DNA from: Bradyrhizobium forestalis
GTDB lineage: Bacteria; Pseudomonadota; Alphaproteobacteria; Rhizobiales; Xanthobacteraceae
Length of the DNA: 64,000 bases
Assembly: GCF_002795245.1 (NCBI RefSeq)
Contig: NZ_PGVG01000001.1
Location: forward strand, 372,001 to 436,000
Reading direction: 5' to 3'
The translations under genes and the position numbers were made by a program. The notes under the pieces are model-generated. The model saw only the letters and a program-made list of their open reading frames with translations. It made no database searches and was not told the DNA's origin. This document shows, piece by piece, positions 36,625 through 47,213 of the stretch (position 1 is its first letter; each line of letters begins with the position of its first letter).

Positions 36625-38068
36625 ACTCGTCCGCACCACGGCGTTCCGGCTGACGCTGGTCTATCTGCTGCTGTTCGCGATGTTCGCGGCCTCGCTGCTG
36701 GCCTATTTCGCCTGGAATACGCGGCGGCTGATCACCGAGGAGATCACGCAGACGGTCAATGCCGAGACCTCGGAGATGAACGAGATCTACGACCGTCGCG
36801 GCATGTTCTACCTCGTGCGCGCGATCGAATATCGCGCGCTGCGGCCGGGCGCTAACCTCTACCTCGTGACCACGCCGACTGGGCAGGCGGTTGCCGGCAA
36901 TGTCGGCTCGCTCGCACCCGGCGTGATGGCGACGCGCGGCTGGTCCGAGACCGCCTACCGGCGGCTCGAGGACGCCGATGACCGCGATCATCATGCACTG
37001 GTGCGCGTCACCGAGCTCGAGAACGGCTTCCGGCTGCTGATCGGCCGCGACCTTGCCGAGCGGCGGCGCCTGTTCGGCATCGTCGCCAAGGCGGCGCAAT
37101 GGTCGGTCCTGATCGTCGTCGTGCTTGGTCTCGGCGGCGGCATCTTCGTCGCGCGGAGGGTGCTGAGGCGCATCGACGCGATGACCGGCACCACGCAGCG
37201 CATCATGACCGGAGATCTCAGCGAGCGCCTGCCCGTGGGCCGCAGCGGCGACGAGATCGACCGTCTCGCCGAGAACCTCAACGCCATGCTCGAGCGGATC
37301 GAGGCGCTGATGGCGGGGCTGAAGGAGGTCTCCGACAACATCGCCCACGACCTCAAGACGCCGTTGACGCGGCTGCGCAATCGTGCCGAGGAGGCGTTGG
37401 CGAGATCAGGCTGCGAGGCCGATTATCGCGCCGCGCTGGAGCGGACCATCGAGGAGTCCGACGGGCTGATCCGGACCTTTAACGCGCTTCTGATGATCGC
37501 GCGTGCAGAATCAGGACAGGCGCGCGGCAACATGGATGACTTCGATGCCGCGGAAGTCGCGGAGGGCATCCACGAGCTCTACGAGCCGCTCGCCGAGGAC
37601 GACGGCATGACCCTGAAGGTCAAGTGCGAGCCGACGCCGGTTCATGCCAATCGCGAACTGATCAGCCAGGCCCTCGCCAATCTCGTCGAGAACGCGATCA
37701 AATACGGCAAGCCGGCGGCGCAGGCGGCCGAAACCGTGGTCAGCATGGATGCCAGGCAGATCACGATCGAGGCGAGGCGCGAGGGCGACCAGGTGCTGCT
37801 CAGCGTCACCGATCGTGGTCCGGGGATCCCCGAAGCCGATCGCAAGCACGTCGTCGAGCGATTCGTGCGGCTGGAGGCCAGCCGCACATTGCCAGGCTCC
37901 GGCCTCGGCCTCAGCCTCGCCTCGGCGGTTGCGACGTTGCACGGTGGCGAATTGCGCTTGGGCGATGCCCGTCCCGGCCTCGTCGCCACGCTCGTCCTGC
38001 CGGCGCGCGCGGGTGCCGGCGACAGGGTTGCTCCGCCGATGCAGGATGTGCCACAGAAGGTGGCATGA
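36608..38068 (+). CDS. Sensor histidine kinase paired with the preceding regulator
   Basis: A 486-residue inner-membrane kinase. Membrane helices at about 13-34 and 164-184 flank a periplasmic domain of about 130 residues. HAMP (185-240) is followed by H247 (SDNIAHDLKTPLTRL), the N box ALANLVENAIKYG, G1 TDRGPGIP and G2 GSGLGLSLASAV. The start is a GTG inside the end of the regulator gene (17-bp overlap). Its TGA overlaps the ATG of glnE. The kinase is therefore translationally linked both ways. The signal is unknown. Confidence 0.92.
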   Translation: MTAFGKLVRTTAFRLTLVYLLLFAMFAASLLAYFAWNTRRLITEEITQTVNAETSEMNEIYDRRGMFYLVRAIEYRALRPGANLYLVTTPTGQAVAGNVGSLAPGVMATRGWSETAYRRLEDADDRDHHALVRVTELENGFRLLIGRDLAERRRLFGIVAKAAQWSVLIVVVLGLGGGIFVARRVLRRIDAMTGTTQRIMTGDLSERLPVGRSGDEIDRLAENLNAMLERIEALMAGLKEVSDNIAHDLKTPLTRLRNRAEEALARSGCEADYRAALERTIEESDGLIRTFNALLMIARAESGQARGNMDDFDAAEVAEGIHELYEPLAEDDGMTLKVKCEPTPVHANRELISQALANLVENAIKYGKPAAQAAETVVSMDARQITIEARREGDQVLLSVTDRGPGIPEADRKHVVERFVRLEASRTLPGSGLGLSLASAVATLHGGELRLGDARPGLVATLVLPARAGAGDRVAPPMQDVPQKVA

Positions 38069-41052
38069 ACCACTCCGCGCCGGGAAACGCGGACAAGCAT
38101 GGTGAGAGTCTGGCCGCACGCTTCGCGGAGGCTCCCCATATTGCCGCTTCCACAACCGACGAACGACGTTTCGAAAGCTGGCTGGCCGAGCTTGAGCCGG
38201 CGCAATCGGCCCGTCTCGAAGCGCTCCTGGGCCATCCCTTCGCCCGCGACATCCTGGCCGGGATCGCGGAATTCTCGCCCTATCTGTTCGATCTGGTGCG
38301 CGCCGATGCTCCGCGCCTGATCCGGCTGCTCGAATGCGATCCGGACGCGCATCTGACGGCGCTGATCGCAGAGGCGCGGAGCGCGGTGCTCGCGGCCTCC
38401 GACGAAGCCGAGGTGATGCGGTTGCTTCGCCGCATGAAAGCGGAGGCCGCGCTCCTCACTGCCTTGTGCGACATCGGCGGCGTCTGGCCGGTGATGCGGG
38501 TGACGGCGGCGCTGACCGATGTCGCGGTGTCCTCCGTGCAGGCGGCGCTGCAATCCCTGCTGCGTCAGGAAGCCGCACGCGGCAAGCTCTCGCCGCCCAA
38601 TCCCGAGGCGCCCGAAGAGGGCTGCGGGCTGATCGTGCTCGCGATGGGCAAGATGGGCGCGGGCGAGCTGAACTATTCCAGCGACATCGATCTCATCGTG
38701 TTCTTCGATCCCGATGCGACGACCCTGGCGGCGGACATCGAGCCGCAGCCGTTCTTCGTCCGGGTCACGCAAGGGATGGCGCGCATCCTTCAGCAGCGCA
38801 CCTATGACGGTTACGTCTTCCGCGTCGACCTGCGCCTGCGGCCAGATCCGTCCTCGACGCAGGTGGCGATCTCGCGGGACGCCGCGCTGAACTATTACGA
38901 GCGGGAAGGGCGCACCTGGGAGCGCGCCGCCATGATCAAGGCGCGGGCCTGCGCCGGCGATCCCAGGGCGGGCGAGGCGCTTCTGGCAGAGATCGCGCCC
39001 TTTGTCTGGCGCAAGCATCTCGACTTCGCCGCGCTCGCCGACGTGCACGACATGAAGCGGCAGATGCAAACCTATCGCGGCCAGAGCGAGATCGCGGTGG
39101 AGGGCCATAACGTCAAGGTCGGGCGCGGCGGCATCCGCGAGATCGAGTTCTTCGCGCAGACTCAGCAGTTGATTGCGGGCGGCCGCCATCCGGAATTGCG
39201 GGTGCGGCCGACGCTCTGGGCGCTCGACGTGCTCGCCTCCAGCAACTGGATCACCCTTGCTGCGCGCGACGAGCTCACCACGGCCTACGAATTCCTGCGC
39301 CGGGTCGAGCATCGCCTCCAGATGATCGCCGACGAGCAGACCCACACGCTGCCCGAGGACAAGCAGGCGGTCGAGCGCTTCGCGTGGTTCTTCGGCTATC
39401 AGGATCGCGAGTCCTTCGCCCGCGACCTCTTGCACCAGCTCCAGATCGTCCAGGGTCACTACGAAAAACTGTTCGAGGGCGACGATCCGACCGGAACCGC
39501 AAACCTGCCGGCGCTCGACTACAGCGCGGGCCCCGAGGATCCGCGCCTGCTCCAGCACCTCGCGACGCTTGGCTTCAAGAAGCCCGCCGCCGTCGCGCAG
39601 ACCTTGCGCGACTGGATCACCGGCGGCTATCGCGTCTTCCGCAATGAGGCGACGCGAAGCGCCTTCGTCGAATTCGTGCCGGCCTTGATCGACGGTCTTG
39701 CCCGTGCCGAGGAGCCGGATCGCGCCGTCGTGGCGTTCGACCAATTCCTTGGAGCGCTCCAGCGCGGCGGCCGGCTGATCACGCTGCTCGGGCAGAACCG
39801 CGATCTCGTCGCGCTGGTGGCGCTGGTGCTGGGAGCCGCGCCGCGGCTCGGCGAGATGCTGGCGCGCAAGCCGCAGCTCATGGACGGGCTGATCGATCCC
39901 CGCTTTTTCGGTGCCATGCCCGACAGGCAGGAATTGTCGGGGCGGTTAGCTGCCACCGTGCGAGACGCGGATTCCTATGAAGAGTTTCTCGATCGCCTGC
40001 GTCTGTTCGGGCAGGAGAGCTTGTTCCTGATCGGCACGCGAATCCTGTCCGGCACGGTCTCGGCGCAGCAGGCGAGCACGGCTTTTGCCGATGTCGCCGA
40101 AGGCATCGTCCACACCGTGCATGGCCTCGTCGCCGACCGCTTTGCCGCCCAGCACGGCCGCATCAAGGAGCAGGAGACCGCAATCATCGCAATGGGCCGG
40201 CTCGGGAGCCGCGAGATGACGGCATCGTCCGATCTCGACCTGATCCTGCTCTACGATTTCGACAGCGACAATCCGGACTCCGATGGGGCGAAATCGCTGC
40301 AAGGTGCCCACTACTTCGCCCGCTTCACCCAGAGGCTGATCAGCGCCTTCACGACGCGCACCAATTACGGCGTGCTCTATGAGATCGACATGCGGCTGCG
40401 TCCGTCGGGACGTGCAGGTCCCGTGGCCTCGAGCCTCACTTCGTTCGCGGACTACCAGGCCAACGAGGCCTGGACCTGGGAGCACATGGCGTTGACGCGC
40501 GCCCGCGTGGTGTCGGCCTCGCCCGAATTCCGGGAGCGGATCGAGCGCGTCATCCGCGATGTCCTGACCCGTCGCCGCGATCCCGCCATCACCGCCAACG
40601 ACGTCGCCGACATGCGGCGCGCCATCGCGCAGGAGAAGGGCGAGGCCGATTGCTGGGATCTCAAGCATGCGGCCGGCGGCATGGTCGATATCGACTTCAT
40701 CGCGCAATATCTCCAGCTCGTGCATGCCCACGACAAGCCGGAGATTCTCGACGTCAGCACCGTGCAGGTGCTGGAAAATGCCTGCAGGCTCGGCGTGCTC
40801 GCTCAATCCGAGACCGAGATCTTGCGTGCCGCGGCGCGGCTCTATCACGACCTGACGCAGATCCTGCGGCTCTGCGTCAGCGAGCGCTTCAAGCCGGAGA
40901 CCGCCGGCACCGACCTCCTGCGCGTGATGGCGCGCGCCGGCGACGCGCCGGATTTTTCGTCGCTGGAGGCGCGGGTGAAGGAAACTCAGAGCGAGGTGCG
41001 GCGCGTGTTCAGGGCGCTGCTGGAAGGGACGTCGCCTGCTTCAGCGCGGTGA
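38065..41052 (+). CDS. glnE: Bifunctional glutamine synthetase adenylyltransferase/adenylyl-removing enzyme
   Basis: Controls glutamine synthetase by adenylylation and deadenylylation in response to PII and glutamine; cytosolic, 995 residues, normal length. There are two nucleotidyltransferase domains. The N-terminal one (deadenylylating in characterised GlnE) has GAGELNYSSDIDLIVFFD near residue 200, then RVDLRLRPDPSS. The C-terminal one (adenylylating) has GSREMTASSDLDLILLYD near 715, then IDMRLRPSGRAGP. The start ATG overlaps the kinase stop (ATGA). The open frame extends upstream, but that part lies inside the kinase. The last 44 bp overlap the convergent fdsD gene. Confidence 0.96.
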   Translation: MNHSAPGNADKHGESLAARFAEAPHIAASTTDERRFESWLAELEPAQSARLEALLGHPFARDILAGIAEFSPYLFDLVRADAPRLIRLLECDPDAHLTALIAEARSAVLAASDEAEVMRLLRRMKAEAALLTALCDIGGVWPVMRVTAALTDVAVSSVQAALQSLLRQEAARGKLSPPNPEAPEEGCGLIVLAMGKMGAGELNYSSDIDLIVFFDPDATTLAADIEPQPFFVRVTQGMARILQQRTYDGYVFRVDLRLRPDPSSTQVAISRDAALNYYEREGRTWERAAMIKARACAGDPRAGEALLAEIAPFVWRKHLDFAALADVHDMKRQMQTYRGQSEIAVEGHNVKVGRGGIREIEFFAQTQQLIAGGRHPELRVRPTLWALDVLASSNWITLAARDELTTAYEFLRRVEHRLQMIADEQTHTLPEDKQAVERFAWFFGYQDRESFARDLLHQLQIVQGHYEKLFEGDDPTGTANLPALDYSAGPEDPRLLQHLATLGFKKPAAVAQTLRDWITGGYRVFRNEATRSAFVEFVPALIDGLARAEEPDRAVVAFDQFLGALQRGGRLITLLGQNRDLVALVALVLGAAPRLGEMLARKPQLMDGLIDPRFFGAMPDRQELSGRLAATVRDADSYEEFLDRLRLFGQESLFLIGTRILSGTVSAQQASTAFADVAEGIVHTVHGLVADRFAAQHGRIKEQETAIIAMGRLGSREMTASSDLDLILLYDFDSDNPDSDGAKSLQGAHYFARFTQRLISAFTTRTNYGVLYEIDMRLRPSGRAGPVASSLTSFADYQANEAWTWEHMALTRARVVSASPEFRERIERVIRDVLTRRRDPAITANDVADMRRAIAQEKGEADCWDLKHAAGGMVDIDFIAQYLQLVHAHDKPEILDVSTVQVLENACRLGVLAQSETEILRAAARLYHDLTQILRLCVSERFKPETAGTDLLRVMARAGDAPDFSSLEARVKETQSEVRRVFRALLEGTSPASAR

Positions 41053-41242
41053 TGGCTTCGCGGACGTCGGGCGCGAGGCCCGCACCGCCGGCATCGAGAT
41101 GGGCGAAGATCGCGCGCTTCATGCGAGGATCCCAGAACTTCTTGATGTGCTCGGCGATGCCCGGCACGGCCTTGTCATGGCCCTGGCTTTGGAAGAACTT
41201 GCCGATCTGGTTGGCCATGTAGATCAGGCGGTCAGGCGACAT
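41009..41242 (-). CDS. fdsD: Formate dehydrogenase delta subunit FdsD
   Basis: A 77-residue protein of the FdsD family (MSPDRLIYMANQIGKFFQSQ start, HIKKFWDPRMKRAIFAHLDA). In characterised systems it is needed for active soluble NAD-dependent molybdenum formate dehydrogenase. ATG 41242 follows GGAGG by six bases, inside the end of fdhD (11-bp overlap). Its stop lies 44 bp inside glnE on the other strand. It is the last gene of fdsGBACD. Confidence 0.93.
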   Translation of the reverse strand: MSPDRLIYMANQIGKFFQSQGHDKAVPGIAEHIKKFWDPRMKRAIFAHLDAGGAGLAPDVREAITALKQATSLPAAP

Positions 41243-42059
41243 CGGCAACCTCCGTGGCATGACGCGCGACGATCCGGCTGCCATGCGAAAACACTTCGAA
41301 CCCGTCCTGGCGGGCAATGGCGATCAGCGTGATCCCGGCGGCTCCCGCCGTGCGGACCGCCAGCGCGGTCGGCGCCGACACGGCGACCATCACCGGCGCG
41401 CCGATGGCGGCCGTCTTCTGCACCATCTCCACGGAGACGCGGCTCGTCAGCAGCACCATGCCGTTGCCCGCATCCGTGCGGCTGCGCGCCAGGGCGCCAG
41501 CGAGCTTGTCGAGCGCGTTGTGGCGGCCGACATCCTCGCGCAGTGCGACGATGTTGCCCGTAGGGGACCAGAACGCAGCGGCGTGTACGGCGCGGGTTTG
41601 CAGATTGATCGATTGCAGCGGTGCAATCGCCTGCATCGCCGCCATGATCTGTTCCGGCGTGAAGATCTGCCGCTGCGGCACTACGGCGGCCGGCCGCACT
41701 GCCTCGGCAATGGACTCGATGCCGCAGATTCCGCAGCCGGTCGGGCCGGCGACGTGGCGACGGCGCTCGTTGATGCGTGCGGCATCCTCCGATGCCAGCC
41801 ACATCCTGAGCTCGATGCCGTCGTCGAGGCGGACCACTTCGAGCGAGCGGATGTCGTCGACCGATCCGACGATGCCTTCGTTCACGCTGAAGCCGACCGC
41901 AAAATCCTCCAGGTTCTGCGGCGTCCCCATCATGACGGCATAGGTGCCGCCATTATAGGTCAGCGCCAGCGGCGTCTCCTCGGGAATCAGCCGTGCTCCT
42001 TCGGACACGACGCCGTCGCGCCAGATCTCGCGGTCGATGGCCTGGACTGCTACGTGCAT
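41232..42059 (-). CDS. fdhD: Formate dehydrogenase sulfurtransferase FdhD (FdsC)
   Basis: A 275-residue maturation factor that transfers sulfur to the bis-MGD molybdenum cofactor before insertion in FdsA. The conserved cysteine pair is in GPTGCGICGIES (C109, C112). Other family blocks are LTYNGGTYAVMMGTPQNLED and REDVGRHNALDKL. ATG 42059 starts MHVAVQAIDREIW; the ORF upstream to 42314 is an artefact within fdsA. It begins 4 bp after the fdsA stop and overlaps fdsD by 11 bp. It corresponds to fdsC in the Cupriavidus naming. Confidence 0.94.
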   Translation of the reverse strand: MHVAVQAIDREIWRDGVVSEGARLIPEETPLALTYNGGTYAVMMGTPQNLEDFAVGFSVNEGIVGSVDDIRSLEVVRLDDGIELRMWLASEDAARINERRRHVAGPTGCGICGIESIAEAVRPAAVVPQRQIFTPEQIMAAMQAIAPLQSINLQTRAVHAAAFWSPTGNIVALREDVGRHNALDKLAGALARSRTDAGNGMVLLTSRVSVEMVQKTAAIGAPVMVAVSAPTALAVRTAGAAGITLIAIARQDGFEVFSHGSRIVARHATEVADVA

Positions 42060-42063
42060 GCCG

Positions 42064-44949
42064 TTACTCCGCAGCTTCGGCCGGCACGATGCGGCGGGAC
42101 TGCCGCGCCTGCGCGTCATAGGCCTTCTGCCAGTCGGACGGGCCGTTCGAGGGCGAGACCTGCACCGCCGTGACCTTGTATTCGGGGCAGTTGGTCGCCC
42201 AGTCCGAATAGTCCGTGGTGATGACGTTGGCCTGCGTGTCCGGGTGGTGGAAGGTGGTGTAGACGACGCCGGGCGAGACGCGGTCGGTGATCTCCGCGCG
42301 CAGCGTGGTCTCACCGGCGCGGCTCTTCAGCCGCACCCAGTCGCCGTCGCGCACGCCGCGCTGCTCGGCATCGTGCGGGTGGATCTCGAGGCGGTCCTCG
42401 GCATGCCAGACCACGTTCTCGGTGCGCCTTGTCTGCGCACCGACATTGTACTGGCTGAGGATGCGGCCCGTGGTGAGCAGCAGCGGATAGCGCGGGCCGG
42501 TGCGCTCGTCGGTCGCGACATATTCGGTCACGACGAACTTGCCCTTGCCGCGCACGAAGCCGTCGATATGCATCACCGGCGTGCCTTCGGGCGCCTTGTC
42601 GTTGCAGGGCCACTGCACCGAGCCGAGCTCGTCGAGCTTGGCATAAGAGACTCCGGCGAAAGTCGGGGTCAGCGCCGCGATCTCGTCCATGATCTCGGAG
42701 GGATGGCTGTAGTTCATCTCGAAGCCCATCGCCTTGGCAAGGCCGATGGTGACCTCCCAGTCGGCTAGGCCGTTCTTCGGCGTCATCACCTTGCGCACGC
42801 GCTGGATGCGGCGCTCGGCGTTGGTGAAGGTGCCGTCCTTCTCGAGGAAGCTCGAGCCGGGCAGGAAGACGTGGGCGTAGTTCGCGGTCTCGTTCAGGAA
42901 GAGGTCGTGGACGATGACGCATTCCATCGCCGACAGCGCCGCCACCACGTGGCTGGTGTTGGGATCGGACTGGAGGATGTCCTCGCCCTGCACGTAGATC
43001 CCCATGAACGTGCCTTCGACCGCGGCATCGAACATGTTGGGAATACGCAGGCCCGGTTCGGGATTGAGCTTGACGTTCCAGAGCGCCTCGAACTGATCGC
43101 GCACGGCATCGCCCGAGATGTGGCGGTAGCCGGGCAGCTCGTGCGGGGACGAGCCCATGTCGCAGGAGCCCTGCACGTTGTTCTGTCCGCGCAGCGGATT
43201 CACGCCGACGCCAGGACGGCCGATATTGCCGGTCGCCATGGCGAGGTTGGCAATCGCGATCACGGTGGTGGAGCCCTGGCTGTGCTCGGTGACGCCGAGA
43301 CCGTAATAGATCGCGCCGTTGCCGCCGGTGGCGTAGGTCCGCGCGGCTTCGCGCAGAACCTTGGGATCAACGCCGGTGAGGATGGCGGTGGCTTCCGGGC
43401 TGTTGTTGGGCTGGGCGACAAAGGCGGCCCATTCCTCGAACTCGCTCCAGTCGCAGCGCTCGCGCACGAAGGCTTCATTGACGAGGCCTTCGGTGACGAT
43501 GACATGCGCCAGCGCGGTCATGACCGCGACATTGGTGCCGGGCATTAGCGGCAGGTGCAGCGCTTTCACATGCGGCGATTCCACCATCTCGGTGCGGCGC
43601 GGATCGATCACGATCAGCTTGGCGCCCTGGCGCAGCCGCTTCTTCAGGCGCGAGGCGAAGACGGGGTGAGCGGAGGCCGGGTTGGCGCCGATCACGACCA
43701 CGACGTCGGTGTCCTCGACCGAGTCGAAATCCTGTGTGCCGGCGGAGGTGCCGAAGGTGGTGGCGAGGCCATAGCCGGTCGGCGAATGGCAGACGCGGGC
43801 GCAGGTGTCGACATTGTTGTTGCCGAAGCCGGCGCGGATCAGCTTCTGCACCAGATAGGTCTCTTCATTGGTGCAGCGGGAGGAGGTGATGCCGCCGATG
43901 GCGTCGCGGCCATACTTCTTCTGGATGCCGCGCATCTTGGCGGCGGCAAACGAGAACGCCTCATCCCAGGATACTTCGCGCCAGGGATCCTCGATTCTTT
44001 CGCGGATCATCGGCTTGAGGATGCGTTCCCGGTGATTGGTGTAGCCCCAGGCGAAGCGGCCCTTGACGCAGGAATGGCCGCGATTGGCCTTGCCGTCCTT
44101 GTACGGCACCATGCGCACCACTTCCTCGCCGCGCATCTCAGCCTTGAAGGCGCAGCCGACGCCGCAATAGGCGCAAGTTGTGACCACCGAATGTTCGGGC
44201 TGGCCGATCTCGATCACGGATTTTTCCGTCAGCGTTGCGGTCGGGCAGGCCTGCACGCAGGCGCCGCAGGAGACGCACTCGGAGCCCAGAAAACTCTCGC
44301 TCATGCCCGGCGAGACGCGGCTGTCGAAGCCGCGGCCGGAGATGGTCAGCGCGAAGGTGCCCTGGACTTCTTCGCAAGCGCGGACGCAGCGCGAGCAGAC
44401 GATGCACTTGGAGGGATCATAGGTGAAGTACGGGTTGGACTCGTCCTTCGGCATCCAGTGGTCGTTGCTACAGCCGTCGGTCTTGCCAGGTGTCTTGGCG
44501 AAGACGTGGTTCTCGCCCTCATAGCCGTAGCGCACGTCGCGCAGGCCCACCGCGCCGGCCATGTCCTGCAATTCGCAATCGCCGTTGGCGCCGCAGGTGA
44601 GGCAGTCGAGCGGATGGTCGGAGATGTAGAGCTCCATCACGCCCTTGCGCAGCTTCTTGAGCCGCTCGGTCTGGGTGTGCACGACGAGGCCGTTCATGAC
44701 GGGCGTGGTGCAGGAGGCCGGCGTCCCGGCGCGGCCCTCGATCTCGACGAGGCAGAGCCGGCAGGAGCCGAACGCGTCGACCATGTCGGTCGCGCAGAGT
44801 TTCGGGATCTGGTGGCCGGCCTCCATCGCCGCGCGTATGATCGAGGTGCCCTCGGGCACCGTGACTTGGTTGCCGTCGATGGTCAGCGTCACCATCGTTT
44901 CCGATTTCGAGCGCGGCGTGCCGTAGTCGATTTCTTCGATCAGAGACAT
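42064..44949 (-). CDS. fdsA: NAD-dependent formate dehydrogenase alpha (molybdenum) subunit FdsA
   Basis: Catalytic subunit (961 residues) oxidising formate to CO2 at a bis-MGD molybdenum centre. The N-terminal part carries Fe-S clusters: a [2Fe-2S] ferredoxin-like region (C52, C63, C66, C80), a His/Cys cluster (H112 with C116, C119, C125), two 4Fe-4S motifs (CIVCSRCVRAC at 182-192, CVSCGACVQAC at 225-235) and CAYCGVGC at 259-266. The metal-ligand cysteine is C387 in DTCARVCHSPT; cysteine, not selenocysteine, is used. The C-terminal molydopterin-dinucleotide domain has LLLTTGRILSQYNVGAQTR. It is cytosolic, and its start lies 10 bp downstream of the fdsB stop. Confidence 0.96.
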   Translation of the reverse strand: MSLIEEIDYGTPRSKSETMVTLTIDGNQVTVPEGTSIIRAAMEAGHQIPKLCATDMVDAFGSCRLCLVEIEGRAGTPASCTTPVMNGLVVHTQTERLKKLRKGVMELYISDHPLDCLTCGANGDCELQDMAGAVGLRDVRYGYEGENHVFAKTPGKTDGCSNDHWMPKDESNPYFTYDPSKCIVCSRCVRACEEVQGTFALTISGRGFDSRVSPGMSESFLGSECVSCGACVQACPTATLTEKSVIEIGQPEHSVVTTCAYCGVGCAFKAEMRGEEVVRMVPYKDGKANRGHSCVKGRFAWGYTNHRERILKPMIRERIEDPWREVSWDEAFSFAAAKMRGIQKKYGRDAIGGITSSRCTNEETYLVQKLIRAGFGNNNVDTCARVCHSPTGYGLATTFGTSAGTQDFDSVEDTDVVVVIGANPASAHPVFASRLKKRLRQGAKLIVIDPRRTEMVESPHVKALHLPLMPGTNVAVMTALAHVIVTEGLVNEAFVRERCDWSEFEEWAAFVAQPNNSPEATAILTGVDPKVLREAARTYATGGNGAIYYGLGVTEHSQGSTTVIAIANLAMATGNIGRPGVGVNPLRGQNNVQGSCDMGSSPHELPGYRHISGDAVRDQFEALWNVKLNPEPGLRIPNMFDAAVEGTFMGIYVQGEDILQSDPNTSHVVAALSAMECVIVHDLFLNETANYAHVFLPGSSFLEKDGTFTNAERRIQRVRKVMTPKNGLADWEVTIGLAKAMGFEMNYSHPSEIMDEIAALTPTFAGVSYAKLDELGSVQWPCNDKAPEGTPVMHIDGFVRGKGKFVVTEYVATDERTGPRYPLLLTTGRILSQYNVGAQTRRTENVVWHAEDRLEIHPHDAEQRGVRDGDWVRLKSRAGETTLRAEITDRVSPGVVYTTFHHPDTQANVITTDYSDWATNCPEYKVTAVQVSPSNGPSDWQKAYDAQARQSRRIVPAEAAE

Positions 44950-44959
44950 TGTCGTTCTC

Positions 44960-46512
<1,553 letters not shown>

Positions 46513-46516
<4 letters not shown>

Positions 46517-46989
46517 CGCTGTGCCTCCGCAACGAGGGCATCGAGGCGTTTCTGATCGAGCCGGCCGATCAGGCGGCCGTCGAGCATCGCCGACGGCGCG
46601 GTGGCGCACAGGCCGAGGCAGTAGATCGGCTCCAGCGTGACGCGATCATCGGCCGTGGTGTTGCCGAGCGAGACGCCAAGCTTCGCCTCGGCCCGCGCAG
46701 CCAGCGCATCGCCGCCCGCAGCCTGGCAGGCTTCGGCGCGGCACAGCTTCAGGACATGGCGGCCGGCCGGCTTGTGGCGAAAGTCATGGTAGAAGGTGAA
46801 CACGCCGTGGACTTCGGCGCGGGACAAATTGAGCGCCTGCGCCACCATGGGGATCGCCGCCTCCGGCACATAGCCGAACGCCTCTTGAAGCGCATGCAGG
46901 ATGACGAGCGTCGCGCCTTCCTGCTGGGCATGTTCGGCGATGATCTCGGCGCCGCGCGCTTCGTCCCAAAGTTCGTAAGGCGTTGTCAT
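46513..46989 (-). CDS. fdsG: Formate dehydrogenase gamma (2Fe-2S) subunit FdsG
   Basis: A 158-residue NuoE-like subunit with a thioredoxin-fold [2Fe-2S] site: C83, C88 (LCRAEACQ), C124 and C128 (YCLGLCA). It forms the diaphorase unit with FdsB. It is the first gene of the operon fdsG-fdsB-fdsA-fdhD-fdsD, transcribed leftward from the promoter region facing the LysR gene. Confidence 0.95.
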
Positions 46990-47083
46990 TGTTCGTTCTC
47001 AACCTGAGCGTTTCTCCGCCTCAAACTATTTGGAATCATTCGAAGATCAATAAAGCTGTCTCATGCTGCGATTGCGAATTCAG

Positions 47084-47106
47084 ATCGATTTGCAACCGCA
47101 ATCGAT
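47084..47106. promoter_or_regulatory. Candidate LysR operator, fdsG-proximal
   Basis: ATCGATT (47084-47090) and AATCGAT (47100-47106) are perfect inverted half-sites 9 bp apart, 95 bp upstream of fdsG. The spacing suits a LysR-type dimer activating the formate dehydrogenase operon. Confidence 0.45.
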
Positions 47107-47167
47107 CGATACGGAACGGTAATGAAGGTTGTATCGGCTGCCGGTTTTTGCGTGTTGGCGCAGGCCC

Positions 47168-47187
47168 GGCATGCTAGCTTGCATGCC
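47168..47187. promoter_or_regulatory. Candidate LysR operator, regulator-proximal
   Basis: GGCATGC (47168-47174) and GCATGCC (47181-47187) are perfect inverted half-sites 6 bp apart. The core ATGC-N6-GCAT resembles LysR-type boxes. It lies 26 bp before the LysR start, a good place for autorepression. Confidence 0.5.
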
Positions 47188-47213
47188 AATACAGAATTCG
47201 AGGGGACGGCCGG

